Shown here one piece after another: positions 56,203-64,000 of a stretch of 64,000 bases of DNA; the stretch's first letter is position 1, and each line of letters begins with the position of its first letter. The notes beneath the pieces were generated by a model that saw nothing but the letters and a program-made list of their open reading frames with translations, was not told the origin of the DNA and made no database searches. The stretch is from Ottowia thiooxydans DSM 14619 (GTDB taxonomy: Bacteria > Pseudomonadota > Gammaproteobacteria > Burkholderiales > Burkholderiaceae_C): the NCBI RefSeq assembly GCF_000422885.1, contig NZ_AUGX01000010.1, positions 186,001 to 250,000 of the forward strand. The letters are read 5' to 3'. The position numbers and the translations under genes were made by a program.

Positions 56203-56223
56203 TTCAAACCTGGGCTTTGCAGC

Positions 56224-56248
56224 CTCTTGGTAGATTTTTTACCAAGAG
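56224..56248 (+). terminator. Hairpin after phasin stop
   Basis: 9-bp perfect stem CTCTTGGTA and TACCAAGAG with a 7-nt loop, 22 bp after the stop codon, without a following U-run. Probably a 3' stabilising or first termination hairpin. Confidence 0.5.
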
Positions 56249-56420
56249 CGCGAAACCCAAGTATTGAATTGAGTTTTGGTGAGTTTCCCTGCTTCGGCAA
56301 GGAAGCTCCCAGTGGAAAGGGATTGCAGTCCTGCCATTCTTTTCCACTGGTGCCAAATGCAAGGCCCCTAAAGCTTGTCTCCTCGGATTCTTTCGTAACC
56401 TCAGGGTTCAGGAATCCCTT

Positions 56421-56453
56421 AAAGGGTTGATCGTAAGGTCAGCCCTTTTTTTT
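56421..56453 (+). terminator. Intrinsic terminator downstream of phasin
   Basis: 10-bp stem AAAGGGTTGA and TCAGCCCTTT with one G-U pair and an 8-nt loop, followed directly by TTTTT. This is a standard factor-independent terminator for the phasin transcript, which would carry a ~220-nt 3' untranslated region. Confidence 0.8.
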
Positions 56454-56554
56454 GCGGAAATCAAAACTTGCACAGGATTTCAGGTGGGCATACTCATGGC
56501 AAATACCTGACAACGCTTGCAAAGATGGTTGATGTCTTCGAAAGGACCGTGAAA

Positions 56555-57190
56555 ATGAAGCTCTTGCTCGTAGGCGCCACCGGGCTAGTGGGCAGCCATG
56601 CACTGCGCTTGGCTTTGGACGATTCGCGCATCACGCAGGTGACGAGCCCTGTGCGCCGGGCGCTACCCCTGGCCCACCACAAGCTGCGTGCGCCCATCGT
56701 GGACTACGAAGCGCTGCCAACGGATGCAGATTGGTGGCAGGTTGATGCAGTGATCTGCGCCCTGGGCACCACCATGAAAGTGGCCGGATCGGAGGCGGCC
56801 TTTCACCGTGTAGATCATGACTATCCCCTGGCGGTCGCGCGGCTGGCGCACCATCATGGTACCCCCACCTATGTGCTCAATTCAGCCACCGGGGCTGACG
56901 CAAATTCGCGCTTTTTCTACAACAAGGTCAAAGGTGAGCTGGAACGCGACCTGGCTGAAGTGGGGTTTTCTTCACTGGCTTACGCCCGAGCAGGCTTGAT
57001 AGGCGGGGCGCGCACCGAGTCCCGCCCCATGGAACGGGTCGCCATTTCGGTACTTGGTGCGCTTGGGCCAGTGCTACCTCGGCGCCTGCGGGTGTGTCCA
57101 CCCCAAAATATTGCTCGTGTCATGATCGAATCGGCCATTCAAGCGCGTCCCGGTGTACACATCATTCCGTCCACCGCCATGACGCAATGA
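56555..57190 (+). CDS. NAD(P)-binding atypical short-chain dehydrogenase
   Basis: 211 residues from ATG 56555, with AAAGGA as ribosome binding site. The N-terminal LLLVGATGLVGSHALRLALD is the glycine-rich cofactor loop. ICALGTTMKVAGSEAAFHRV and VLNSATGADANSRFFYNKVK follow, the last with the YNK active-site-like segment. It resembles the HTATIP2/TIP30-like group of atypical SDRs. Function unknown. Confidence 0.85.
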   Translation: MKLLLVGATGLVGSHALRLALDDSRITQVTSPVRRALPLAHHKLRAPIVDYEALPTDADWWQVDAVICALGTTMKVAGSEAAFHRVDHDYPLAVARLAHHHGTPTYVLNSATGADANSRFFYNKVKGELERDLAEVGFSSLAYARAGLIGGARTESRPMERVAISVLGALGPVLPRRLRVCPPQNIARVMIESAIQARPGVHIIPSTAMTQ

Positions 57191-57515
57191 TGTCAAACGA
57201 AGAACCCGAGCCCAAGTCCCTCCTATCGCACCAGCGCCGCTACCTAAGAAGGTGTTCATGATTTTTTTCAGGCCACGAGAAGATCGTGAACACGTATTAA
57301 GTCACAAAGATCCCTATTCGCAGGACGAAACAAGGCGCCTCGCCCTCGCTACAAACGGATTTTCAGGTCCCGATCGCCGGTATCATTACTGCGCTCTACA
57401 GTGGCGATTTGGCTGCGATTCTTCTGCCGAATCCGCTATTTGTTACGAACCTCTAATCGAGAAACTTTCCGTAAAAATCTCGACGACGTCCGCGAATTAC
57501 CTCGGATGATCGTCC
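57191..57515. other. Gene-free region before the GT-C/TPR gene
   Basis: 325 bp with several short open stretches, none with convincing start sites or protein character. It presumably includes the promoter of the downstream gene, but no boxes were assigned. Confidence 0.5.
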
Positions 57516-59525
57516 ATGCCTATGACTCGATTTGACCGAAAAACCCTTTTCTTCAGCCTATTCGTTGTTATAGCAGCGCTATGCATCTATCTCCCAGGCC
57601 TTCATCACTCTCTCATTTTTGATGATGCCCGCCTTGGCGATGGAACCATCTTCGGCGCTTTCGGAAATCTGCTGGAATTACAGCCTCGCATGCTGTCTTA
57701 TGGCAGCTTTGTCTGGCTGCAGCCGCTGTTTGGTGATAGTTATGCCGGGCAAAGGGTGGTTAATCTACTTTTGCATCTAGGCACCTGCGTCGCCATTTTC
57801 ATGTTGCTGCAAGAGCTTCTCCTCTCGGTGGAGTTTCCAGCCAATACGGTTGCTGATCCGGATTTTGAGGCGTCAAAGCGCGCTGCGCTGCTGGTGGCCG
57901 TGGGCCTTTTTGCGGTGCATCCGGTTGCCACGTATGCAGTGGGCTATCTGATCCAGCGGTCCATCGTGATGGCTGCGCTGTTTTCCGCCTTGAGTTGCTA
58001 TGCCGTTGCGCGTGGATTCAGAACAAAAAAAGTCGCCTGGTTTGCCTTCGCTTTGCTCGCGTATGTGCTGGCACTCATGTCCAAAGAGCATTCGGTCATG
58101 GTGGCGGGCGTCTGGATTGCGATCTACATTTTCGTGGCGCGTCCAAAGTGGCAGCACACGCTTGCGGTCTCAGGCATAGCGCTTGCTCTGCTGGCAGTTG
58201 CGGTGATGCTACTTATGCAGCGATATGGCGCCATCATTGGAGCTGCCGCATTCGACGGACCTTCGGTCGGCTATGTGAAGCAACTGGAGGAACTCAAGCC
58301 GGGAATTTCAGCGAGCATTTACCCCATCAGTGTCGTCAATGAAACGGCGCTTTTCTTCTACTACGGTTTTCTTTGGTTCGTCCCCAACGTGTTGTGGATG
58401 TCCATCGATATGCGCCCTGGCTTTCCTCTGTCGCCCACTGATTTTCCGCAAGTACTTGGAGCAGTTGGCTTCCTCGCTCTTGCCGGCGGCTCCTTCTGGT
58501 TGCTGTTAACGAGACGAGACCGTTGGGGGTTTGCAGCTTTGTGTGTGCTCAGCGTCATCTTGCTGTTTGGCACTGAGTTGGTCACCTCCTGGGTGCAAGA
58601 CCCCTTTGTCCTTTATCGGAGCTACCTTTGGGCATTGCTGCTGCCCGGCCTTGTGGCCGTCATGTTGGTTGGTCTGAAAACTCGCACCGTATACGCCTGC
58701 GGCATCGTCGCCGTTCTATTGTTCTCTGCCCTCGCTTGGGAACGCGTACAGACATTCCGCAACGACTTGACCCTCTGGTCTGATGCCGCACAAAAAATCG
58801 ATCTCTCGGCTCAGCCCAATGCCGTGGGCCGGTGGCGGTCGTTTCTGAATAGAGGTGCCTATTACCTGGAACACGGTGAAGACAAGCTGGCCCTGGCGGA
58901 TTTCGCCGAGGCCTTCAAGCTCGGCGAACCCGTGGGCACGGCCGCGTTTAACGCGGGTATGGCACTTCGGATGCTGAAACAGTACCCGCAATCCCTGGAA
59001 GCCTTGGCCAAAGCGGAGTCGCAAGGATTTACCGATGCCCCGCTCTACTATCAGCGAGCAGAGGCTCTCAAGGCGATGGGTCGGTTCAATGAGGCCTACG
59101 AAAATTACTCCACAGCACTGTCCAAACCGCAAACGGACGAGGTCAAACAGACCACCTTGCTGCAAAGGGCCGAACTCGCCCTTCCCGCTCGCCAATATGC
59201 AAGTGCCATCAGTGATTTCACGGAACTGCTGAAACTACAACCCGATTCCGAGCGATATCTCGTAGGTTTGGGGATCGCCAACGTAGGCGCCCGCAAAATT
59301 CCCGAAGCGATGAGCATCTTCAATCGCCTGCTGGCCAATAAGCCGGGTGCTCCCGCTTACTACGGACGAGCACTTGCCCACGCTGCATTGAATGACAACG
59401 TCAGTGCGGTGCAGGATATCGATCGGGCCATTGCACTTGAACCGGCCAACCCGGGATACAAGCAAATGAAGGCCCAGTTGGAAGCGGGTCCGGGTGCCAA
59501 ACCAGCACCGGCGGCCTCCAGGTAG
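57516..59525 (+). CDS. GT-C-like membrane protein with TPR repeats
   Basis: 669 residues. About ten membrane segments fill residues 10-430. The first outer loop has HHSLIFDDARLG, with acidic residues where GT-C glycosyltransferases carry their catalytic Asp. From ~450 on come repeated TPR units (NRGAYYLEHGEDKLALADFA, LYYQRAEALKAMGRFNEAYE). This architecture resembles TMTC-type mannosyltransferases. It is followed after 3 bp by a glycosyltransferase gene, suggesting shared glycan or protein glycosylation. Confidence 0.8.
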   Translation: MPMTRFDRKTLFFSLFVVIAALCIYLPGLHHSLIFDDARLGDGTIFGAFGNLLELQPRMLSYGSFVWLQPLFGDSYAGQRVVNLLLHLGTCVAIFMLLQELLLSVEFPANTVADPDFEASKRAALLVAVGLFAVHPVATYAVGYLIQRSIVMAALFSALSCYAVARGFRTKKVAWFAFALLAYVLALMSKEHSVMVAGVWIAIYIFVARPKWQHTLAVSGIALALLAVAVMLLMQRYGAIIGAAAFDGPSVGYVKQLEELKPGISASIYPISVVNETALFFYYGFLWFVPNVLWMSIDMRPGFPLSPTDFPQVLGAVGFLALAGGSFWLLLTRRDRWGFAALCVLSVILLFGTELVTSWVQDPFVLYRSYLWALLLPGLVAVMLVGLKTRTVYACGIVAVLLFSALAWERVQTFRNDLTLWSDAAQKIDLSAQPNAVGRWRSFLNRGAYYLEHGEDKLALADFAEAFKLGEPVGTAAFNAGMALRMLKQYPQSLEALAKAESQGFTDAPLYYQRAEALKAMGRFNEAYENYSTALSKPQTDEVKQTTLLQRAELALPARQYASAISDFTELLKLQPDSERYLVGLGIANVGARKIPEAMSIFNRLLANKPGAPAYYGRALAHAALNDNVSAVQDIDRAIALEPANPGYKQMKAQLEAGPGAKPAPAASR

Positions 59526-59528
59526 CCC

Positions 59529-61379
59529 ATGACTCGTTCTCTACATGGTCGAGTGCTCCACATCGGCAAGTTTTTCCCGCCTCATCGTGGCGGGATGGAG
59601 TCATTTCTTGCAGACCTGATCGAGGAGCAACGCAAGCAAGGGCTCTACGCTATTGGCCTGGTGCACGGCCAGCCTCGGCAAGAAGACCCCTCCTGGTTAC
59701 ATCGCGTGCGAGTACAGACTGAAGTGCTCTATGCCCCAATGGGAATGGGCTTTCCGTTCAAGCTTCGGAGGTTAATACGGGAGTTCGAGCCGGACGTCAT
59801 CCACCTGCACATGCCCAACAATGCCGCGTTCTGGGCGTTGATCATGCGCAGCGCCCGGCGAATTCCGTGGGTGGTTCACTGGCAATCAGATGTCGTCCCC
59901 TCACGAGTTCGGCGCGCGCTTTCAGCCGCTTACATGCTCTACGAGCCTTTCGAGCGGGCCATCCTCTCGCAGGCTTACCGTGTCATCGCAACTTCACCGC
60001 CCTATCTTGCTGCCAGTCCTACGCTGCAGCCATGGTTGGACAAATGCTGCATCGTCCCACTGGGCTTGGCGGACCAATCTCCCGCCTCCCCTCAGGCCGG
60101 TATCTCCCAGAAAACCTTGTGGAGGCCGGGGGCGTTTCGCCTGCTATCGATTGGGCGCCTGGTTTATTACAAGGGCTTTGAAACCCTCATCAGGGCAGTC
60201 TCCTCTATCCCCGGCGTTCAGCTATTGATCGCGGGCGAAGGTGAGATGCGTCCCGCCCTCGAAGCCCTGATCGAAAGCTTTAAGGCCGAGACCGGACAAG
60301 AGTCTCCCGTGCAACTGCTAGGCGCGGTCTCAGAGGCCGTAAAGCATGAGCTGCTCGAGACGTGTGATGTCTTCTGCCTGGCGTCTTGCGAGCGAACCGA
60401 ATCATTTGGTCTCGTCCTGATCGAAGCCATGCAACATGCCAAGCCGTGCATTGTTTCTGACCTTCCTGGCTCTGGCATGCCCTGGGTTGTCAATGAAGCC
60501 GGTGCCGGGGTTCATGTACCGCTGGATGATTTGCAAGCCTGGCAGGCAGCCATCAATCAATTGCGCAGTTCACCAGATATGCGCCGCCAGATGGGCGAAT
60601 CCGGGCAGCATGCGGCTGCCGGGAAATTCTCCATTGCCACATGCGCGTGGACCATAGCACGCCTGTACGCCAACGCATCCCCGGAAATCGGACGTGCCGA
60701 CCTGGACAAGGATACGCTGATCATTCTTCATGCTCAAAGCGAAACCCAGGTCTCGCAAGCGCATGTGGACGCACTCCGTAGCGCCGGTTGGCCAGATATC
60801 TTGATCGTCGGTTCGCATGAGCCCATAGAGAGGCTTGAAGGCGCATTAGCGCTTCGCTCAATCCTCCCCATGGGTGCCTGGAACAGCATTCAAACCGGCC
60901 TGCGCCACGCATTGCAGCACGGTTATAAATACGCCTTCACCATCGATGCGAACAGCTTTCCAAGCACGGACGCACTGAATACCCTGAAGGGAGCCATTCA
61001 GAAGCCTTCTGCGCCGGACGTCGTGATTGGCGCCTTTCCCCAGCCTCTCAGCAAGCACCGCCTGTGGGCGTGGAAATGGCTCAAAACCTTGACAGGCATC
61101 AGCCTCCAAGACCCTTCGTCTTCCTTTCGCCTCTACAACCACGACGCCATGGTGGTGTCAGCCTCGCGCGAAGCCACTTTGTTGGATCACGAAGATATCG
61201 GGACGCTGCTGTTGTTTCGCAAATCACGCCTGAAGGTTGATGAAGTGGCGGTTTCTCCATCGTTGGAAAGCCTTCAAACTGCCTCGCCCGAAGACTCGCT
61301 CGCCGCAACCGTTCGGTATCTCATCGCCACCACGGTGCTGTGCTGCTCGAACTGGTCTACTCGGCCGAAGCGACGATAA
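59529..61379 (+). CDS. GT4 glycosyltransferase fused to a degenerate GT2-like domain
   Basis: 616 residues. Residues 1-380 are a GT4 enzyme: HIGKFFPPHRGGMESFLADL, LLSIGRLVYYKGFETLIRAV and the sugar-nucleotide-binding SCERTESFGLVLIEAMQHAK (E-x7-E). Residues 395-600 resemble dolichyl-phosphate mannose synthase-like GT2 (SIQTGLRHALQHGYKYAFTI, LKTLTGISLQDPSSSFRLYN). The GT2 metal motif DAD reads DAN, and the usual DDGS loop is VGSHEP, so this half may be inactive or regulatory. Confidence 0.88.
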   Translation: MTRSLHGRVLHIGKFFPPHRGGMESFLADLIEEQRKQGLYAIGLVHGQPRQEDPSWLHRVRVQTEVLYAPMGMGFPFKLRRLIREFEPDVIHLHMPNNAAFWALIMRSARRIPWVVHWQSDVVPSRVRRALSAAYMLYEPFERAILSQAYRVIATSPPYLAASPTLQPWLDKCCIVPLGLADQSPASPQAGISQKTLWRPGAFRLLSIGRLVYYKGFETLIRAVSSIPGVQLLIAGEGEMRPALEALIESFKAETGQESPVQLLGAVSEAVKHELLETCDVFCLASCERTESFGLVLIEAMQHAKPCIVSDLPGSGMPWVVNEAGAGVHVPLDDLQAWQAAINQLRSSPDMRRQMGESGQHAAAGKFSIATCAWTIARLYANASPEIGRADLDKDTLIILHAQSETQVSQAHVDALRSAGWPDILIVGSHEPIERLEGALALRSILPMGAWNSIQTGLRHALQHGYKYAFTIDANSFPSTDALNTLKGAIQKPSAPDVVIGAFPQPLSKHRLWAWKWLKTLTGISLQDPSSSFRLYNHDAMVVSASREATLLDHEDIGTLLLFRKSRLKVDEVAVSPSLESLQTASPEDSLAATVRYLIATTVLCCSNWSTRPKRR

Positions 61380-61387
61380 GCGTGCTC

Positions 61388-61515
61388 TTACTCCCTCTCC
61401 CCTGCGATAGACTGATGCAGGCGCGCCTGCCGAATTGAGCCCCAGAACCCGAGGCTCTGGGCTGGTTTAACCCCCTCTCCCGCCTGCGGGAGAGGGTCGG
61501 GGTGAGGGCAAGCAG
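61388..61515. repeat. Intergenic repeat element, copy B
   Basis: Starts 9 bp after the glycosyltransferase stop. It shares TGATGCAGGCGCGCCTGCCG and GAGCCCCAGAACCC with copy A. The hairpin at 61473-61496 has 11-bp arms, CCCTCTCCCGC and GCGGGAGAGGG. The following 61516-61678 has no gene. Confidence 0.8.
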
Positions 61516-61678
61516 CGGTCGATTGAGCACTGCGGTTGCTAGTAGCCTTCTGCTCTTGTCTTTGGGTCGAGAGCCCGGAATTGCGCCCGGCAGCGCCGTC
61601 ACTCTCTACACTTCAATCAACGGCCGCAAGCTAGCTCACAAAGCAAAGGCGAGGCGAGCGCCCCGGCACATGTAAAAA

Positions 61679-61912
61679 ATGCGTATTTACGGCGAAATGA
61701 TTAAAAAATTGACCGTGAAAGTTCCAAAAGAAAACCTCGGGATTCTGCTGGGATTGATTGGCCTCTTTTTTGGTATTTTTGGTGCATTTCTGGCATTTTT
61801 TCAAGCGCCATTGATTGGCTATTGGATTGGCATATTTGGATTTTTTTTAGCGTTTTGTGGGTTGATCGCTCACTTCGTACTCAACGCCGACCAGATTTTT
61901 AGAGGTCAGTGA
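61679..61912 (+). CDS. Small hydrophobic membrane protein
   Basis: 77 residues with two predicted membrane helices (LGILLGLIGLFFGIFGAFLA and YWIGIFGFFLAFCGLIAHFV). It is Phe- and Ile-rich and clearly AT-richer than its surroundings, so it may be acquired DNA. No family recognised. The frame continues open after the TGA stop (see next entry). A Met seven codons in is an alternative start. Confidence 0.6.
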   Translation: MRIYGEMIKKLTVKVPKENLGILLGLIGLFFGIFGAFLAFFQAPLIGYWIGIFGFFLAFCGLIAHFVLNADQIFRGQ

Positions 61913-62068
61913 GTGGGTCCGCAAACCTTAGGCGATGCTCAACCTGGCAACGGAATGGGTGATGCTTTTGATCCAAATACTCCATCGGTGTCGACTGGAA
62001 TCACTCCAGCAGGAGCACCGACGAACAAGCTGTTTGAGTCTCAACGAGACAAAAGAGCCTTGAAATGA
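61913..62068 (+). CDS. Possible 51-codon ORF directly after small membrane gene
   Basis: GTG at 61913, immediately after the TGA stop and in the same frame, with AGAGG 7 nt upstream. The product is rich in Pro, Gly, Asn and Thr (PGNGMGDAFDPNTPSVSTG) and ends RDKRALK. It either forms a separate cistron or is the former C-terminus of the 77-residue protein cut off by a stop. The end overlaps the LysR gene by 28 nt. Confidence 0.35.
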   Translation: MGPQTLGDAQPGNGMGDAFDPNTPSVSTGITPAGAPTNKLFESQRDKRALK

Positions 62069-62958
62069 TCCTCATGCGCGCGGCCTTCGGAAATCAGCCA
62101 ATCGTGAAACGCGAGGACATCTTTATCTTCCCTCAGATCCTTTGGGAAGGCCACCATGTAGGGCTCTGAAGGCATTATCTTGTTGGGGAACAGCGGTTGC
62201 AGTCCCGTAGGTACAACTCCGTCCTGTAGCAAATAGACCGGCCCCATGGCAACACCAAGGCCGTCCCGCGCAGCCTCCAACGCCAGGTAAGTGTGGTCAA
62301 AGCTAAGGGTGCTCTTGGGGGAGAGCATCGGCTCCCCTGCGAATCGGAGCCAGTCTGACCAATCGGCTGGTCGCATATCGGCGACAAGCCAAGTCACCCG
62401 ACTCAGGTCACCGGTAGTTGTCAGCGGGCCGGCCTCCAAAAGACTTGGCGCGCACACCGGGGTCAAGGCTTCTGCCATGAACTGAGTTTGGTGAAGGTCC
62501 TTTCCTGCCAACACGCCGCGAGTAATCGCGATGTCAACCCCAGGAGGCAACCCATCTTCTCGTGATCGGCGGTTATTCAGCTGAATGCGAATGCCAGGAT
62601 TGTCGGTAAGGAACGAAGTCAGTCTAGGCACCAGCCAACGAAGCGTAATGGTCGGGGGTGCGCTGACGATCAAATGGCGTACGGAGCGATCTGAGGTGAT
62701 TCGGTTAGTTGCCGACGCGATCCAATCAAAGGCGGGCTCCACCACACGCAGCAATTCGCTGCCAGCTTTCGTGATCACCAGCCCTTTGGAGGTTCGATGG
62801 AACAAGGGAACAACGAGCCAAGCCTCAAGTGTGGCGAGCTGCTTGCTAATCGCACCATGCGAAACACACAGTTCGTCAGCCGCCTTGATGGTGCTTCCGA
62901 GTCGTGCGACGGCTTCGAAGGCTTTAAGGCTGTTGAGTGGAGGAAGTCGGCGCATCAA
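62041..62958 (-). CDS. LysR family transcriptional regulator (GcvA-like)
   Basis: 305 residues. HTH region LPPLNSLKAFEAVARLGSTI and ELCVSHGAISKQLATLEAWL, characteristic of the GcvA subgroup, followed by the effector domain. It is divergent from a Bug receptor gene 99 bp away and is its likely regulator. Confidence 0.92.
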   Translation of the reverse strand: MMRRLPPLNSLKAFEAVARLGSTIKAADELCVSHGAISKQLATLEAWLVVPLFHRTSKGLVITKAGSELLRVVEPAFDWIASATNRITSDRSVRHLIVSAPPTITLRWLVPRLTSFLTDNPGIRIQLNNRRSREDGLPPGVDIAITRGVLAGKDLHQTQFMAEALTPVCAPSLLEAGPLTTTGDLSRVTWLVADMRPADWSDWLRFAGEPMLSPKSTLSFDHTYLALEAARDGLGVAMGPVYLLQDGVVPTGLQPLFPNKIMPSEPYMVAFPKDLREDKDVLAFHDWLISEGRAHEDHFKALLSR

Positions 62959-63057
62959 TGTGAGTTTTTCTCCAGTGCTCAGCGATTAATTCTAGCTCGA
63001 CCGAGTTGCTCCATGCACCTATTCTGCTGGCATTGATAACAACAATCAGAGACGCAC

Positions 63058-64000
63058 ATGAATCCCAAACTAGAAATCCTACGTAGTGCCACGAAGTCGA
63101 CCGCAGATACATTGCCGTGCAAGTTAACGCCTCGCAACCTCATTATTTGTGGCGGCTTGGCAATCGCTTTGGCCGCCAGTAGTGCGTTCGGACAGGCCGA
63201 ACGATATCCAAACAGACCCGTGAAACTTGTGGTGCCGTTCGAACCCGGTGGCAGCACTGACAGCACCGCACGTTATCTTGCGCAAAAGTTAGGCGAAAAA
63301 CTCGGGCAATCCTTCGTTGTCGAAAATCGCGGTGGAGCTGGCGGGAACATTGGTACAGACCTCGTCGCCAAGGCTAAACCGGACGGCTACACACTGCTGT
63401 GGGCCAACGTGGCACCCGTGGCTATCAATCCGCACCTCTACAAGAAGATTCCGTACGATTCGGTGAAGGACTTTGCGCCCATCACATTGGCAACAGTGTT
63501 CCCCAATGTCATTGTGGTCAAAGCCTCCTTGCCAGTGACCTCCGCGAACTTCCTGGAGAAGGCCCGGGGCGAGTTAAAGGGGATGAGCTATGGATCCGCC
63601 GGCAATGGTAGTTCAACACATCTGGCCGCGGAATGGCTCAATACCTCCCTGCAGGCCCAGTGGCTTCACGTGCCCTTCAAGGGAGGTGGGCCAGCCCTTC
63701 TCGCGGTGGCCGCTGGCCAAGTGGATTTTTACGTCAGCAGCATTCCAGCCGCCCTTCCAATGCTGAAAAACGGCTTGGTGAAGGCAATTGCCACGACGGG
63801 AAAACAACGTGATCCAGCGCTCCAAAATGTACCCACCATTGCTGAGTTGGGCCTCCACAATTACGAAGTTATTAACTGGAATGGGCTCTTGGCACCGGCC
63901 AATACGCCGAAAGGTGTCATCGAAGCACTGAACAAGGCAACAGTGGAAATCCTGTCGTCGCCGGAGGCGAAGGCAGGTCTACGCGAACAAGGCGCGGAGC
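63058..64000 (+). CDS. Bug/TctC family solute receptor (runs off window)
   Basis: At least 314 residues from ATG 63058; the stop is beyond the window. It has a long N-terminal region before a signal-like hydrophobic stretch (LIICGGLAIALAASSAFGQA). The hallmarks follow: YPNRPVKLVVPFEPGGSTDS and ENRGGAGGNIGTDLVAKAKP. A periplasmic carboxylate-binding protein of the tripartite tricarboxylate transporter type, ligand unknown. Confidence 0.92.
   Translation, partial: MNPKLEILRSATKSTADTLPCKLTPRNLIICGGLAIALAASSAFGQAERYPNRPVKLVVPFEPGGSTDSTARYLAQKLGEKLGQSFVVENRGGAGGNIGTDLVAKAKPDGYTLLWANVAPVAINPHLYKKIPYDSVKDFAPITLATVFPNVIVVKASLPVTSANFLEKARGELKGMSYGSAGNGSSTHLAAEWLNTSLQAQWLHVPFKGGGPALLAVAAGQVDFYVSSIPAALPMLKNGLVKAIATTGKQRDPALQNVPTIAELGLHNYEVINWNGLLAPANTPKGVIEALNKATVEILSSPEAKAGLREQGAE

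Noticed and set aside
57252-57509. 85-codon open frame before the GT-C/TPR gene, and a second frame ending at 57454 with a hydrophobic-looking tail.
   Set aside because: The first lacks protein character. The second has no start codon, so at best it is a remnant that cannot be identified.
1-64000. CRISPR arrays, tRNA and rRNA genes, insertion sequences and prophage genes.
   Set aside because: None was recognised on reading through. The repeats found are palindromic intergenic elements or short tandem repeats, without spacer arrays or transposase genes.

Overview
The window looks like chromosome from a Burkholderiales bacterium, most likely near the Comamonadaceae. The evidence is moderately high GC, tightly packed operons, a phasin gene for polyhydroxyalkanoate granules, two Bug-type (TctC) solute receptors next to LysR regulators, a membrane-anchored spermidine synthase-like enzyme, and intergenic palindromic repeats of a type common in that family. 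No rRNA, tRNA, CRISPR array, transposase or phage gene was seen. The genus cannot be fixed from this sequence alone.

Layout, first half. 0.2-3.3 kb: membrane spermidine synthase-like protein, translationally coupled to a Tat-exported FAD amine oxidase-like lipoprotein. 3.5-5.7 kb: AraC regulator, B3/B4-domain protein and LysE exporter. 5.9-10.3 kb: proline catabolism (putA and a divergent Lrp-type regulator). 10.4-11.8 kb: PadR regulator and siderophore-interacting ferric reductase (yqjI/yqjH-like) behind a strong inverted repeat. 12.1-19.2 kb: DUF2126/transglutaminase, ATP-grasp/alpha-E fusion and transglutaminase. 19.6-22.6 kb: small secreted protein, AraC regulator, isochorismatase-family hydrolase. 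23.1-25.9 kb: LysR, Bug receptor, DapA-family lyase. 26.0-28.5 kb: comEC. 28.7-30.2 kb: DUF1272 protein, lipoprotein and a conserved hypothetical. 30.3-34.4 kb: second ATP-grasp/alpha-E plus transglutaminase operon, then a RidA protein.

Layout, second half. 34.5-37.1 kb: MFS transporter and rmuC. 37.3-41.0 kb: 2-hydroxyacid dehydrogenase, antiporter and pncB in one operon. 41.1-41.8 kb: nitroreductase. 42.2-54.9 kb: a Pot-type ABC transporter mixed with RidA, DUF1028, LysR, ArgE-like deacylase, flavin monooxygenase, quinone oxidoreductase, GST, an AroQ-like protein and a GhrA-like dehydrogenase. 55.0-57.2 kb: thioesterase, phasin and an NAD(P)-binding protein. 57.5-61.4 kb: GT-C/TPR membrane protein and a two-domain glycosyltransferase. 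61.7-64.0 kb: small membrane protein, LysR, and the start of another Bug receptor.

The best candidates for an undescribed system are two. The first is the 42-55 kb cluster, which has the parts of an import-and-degrade pathway for a nitrogen-containing compound of unknown identity; its AroQ-like member has lost the catalytic arginine. The second is the pair of ATP-grasp/alpha-E/transglutaminase operons, a family predicted but not shown to make peptide or amide modifications. The second copy carries Cys where the transglutaminase catalytic Asp is expected. Smaller leads are the nested inverted repeat before the PadR gene, mutually exclusive hairpins before the DUF2126 operon, repeats placed just after the stop codons of three transcription units, a degenerate GT2 domain fused to a GT4 enzyme, and a thioesterase gene fragment.
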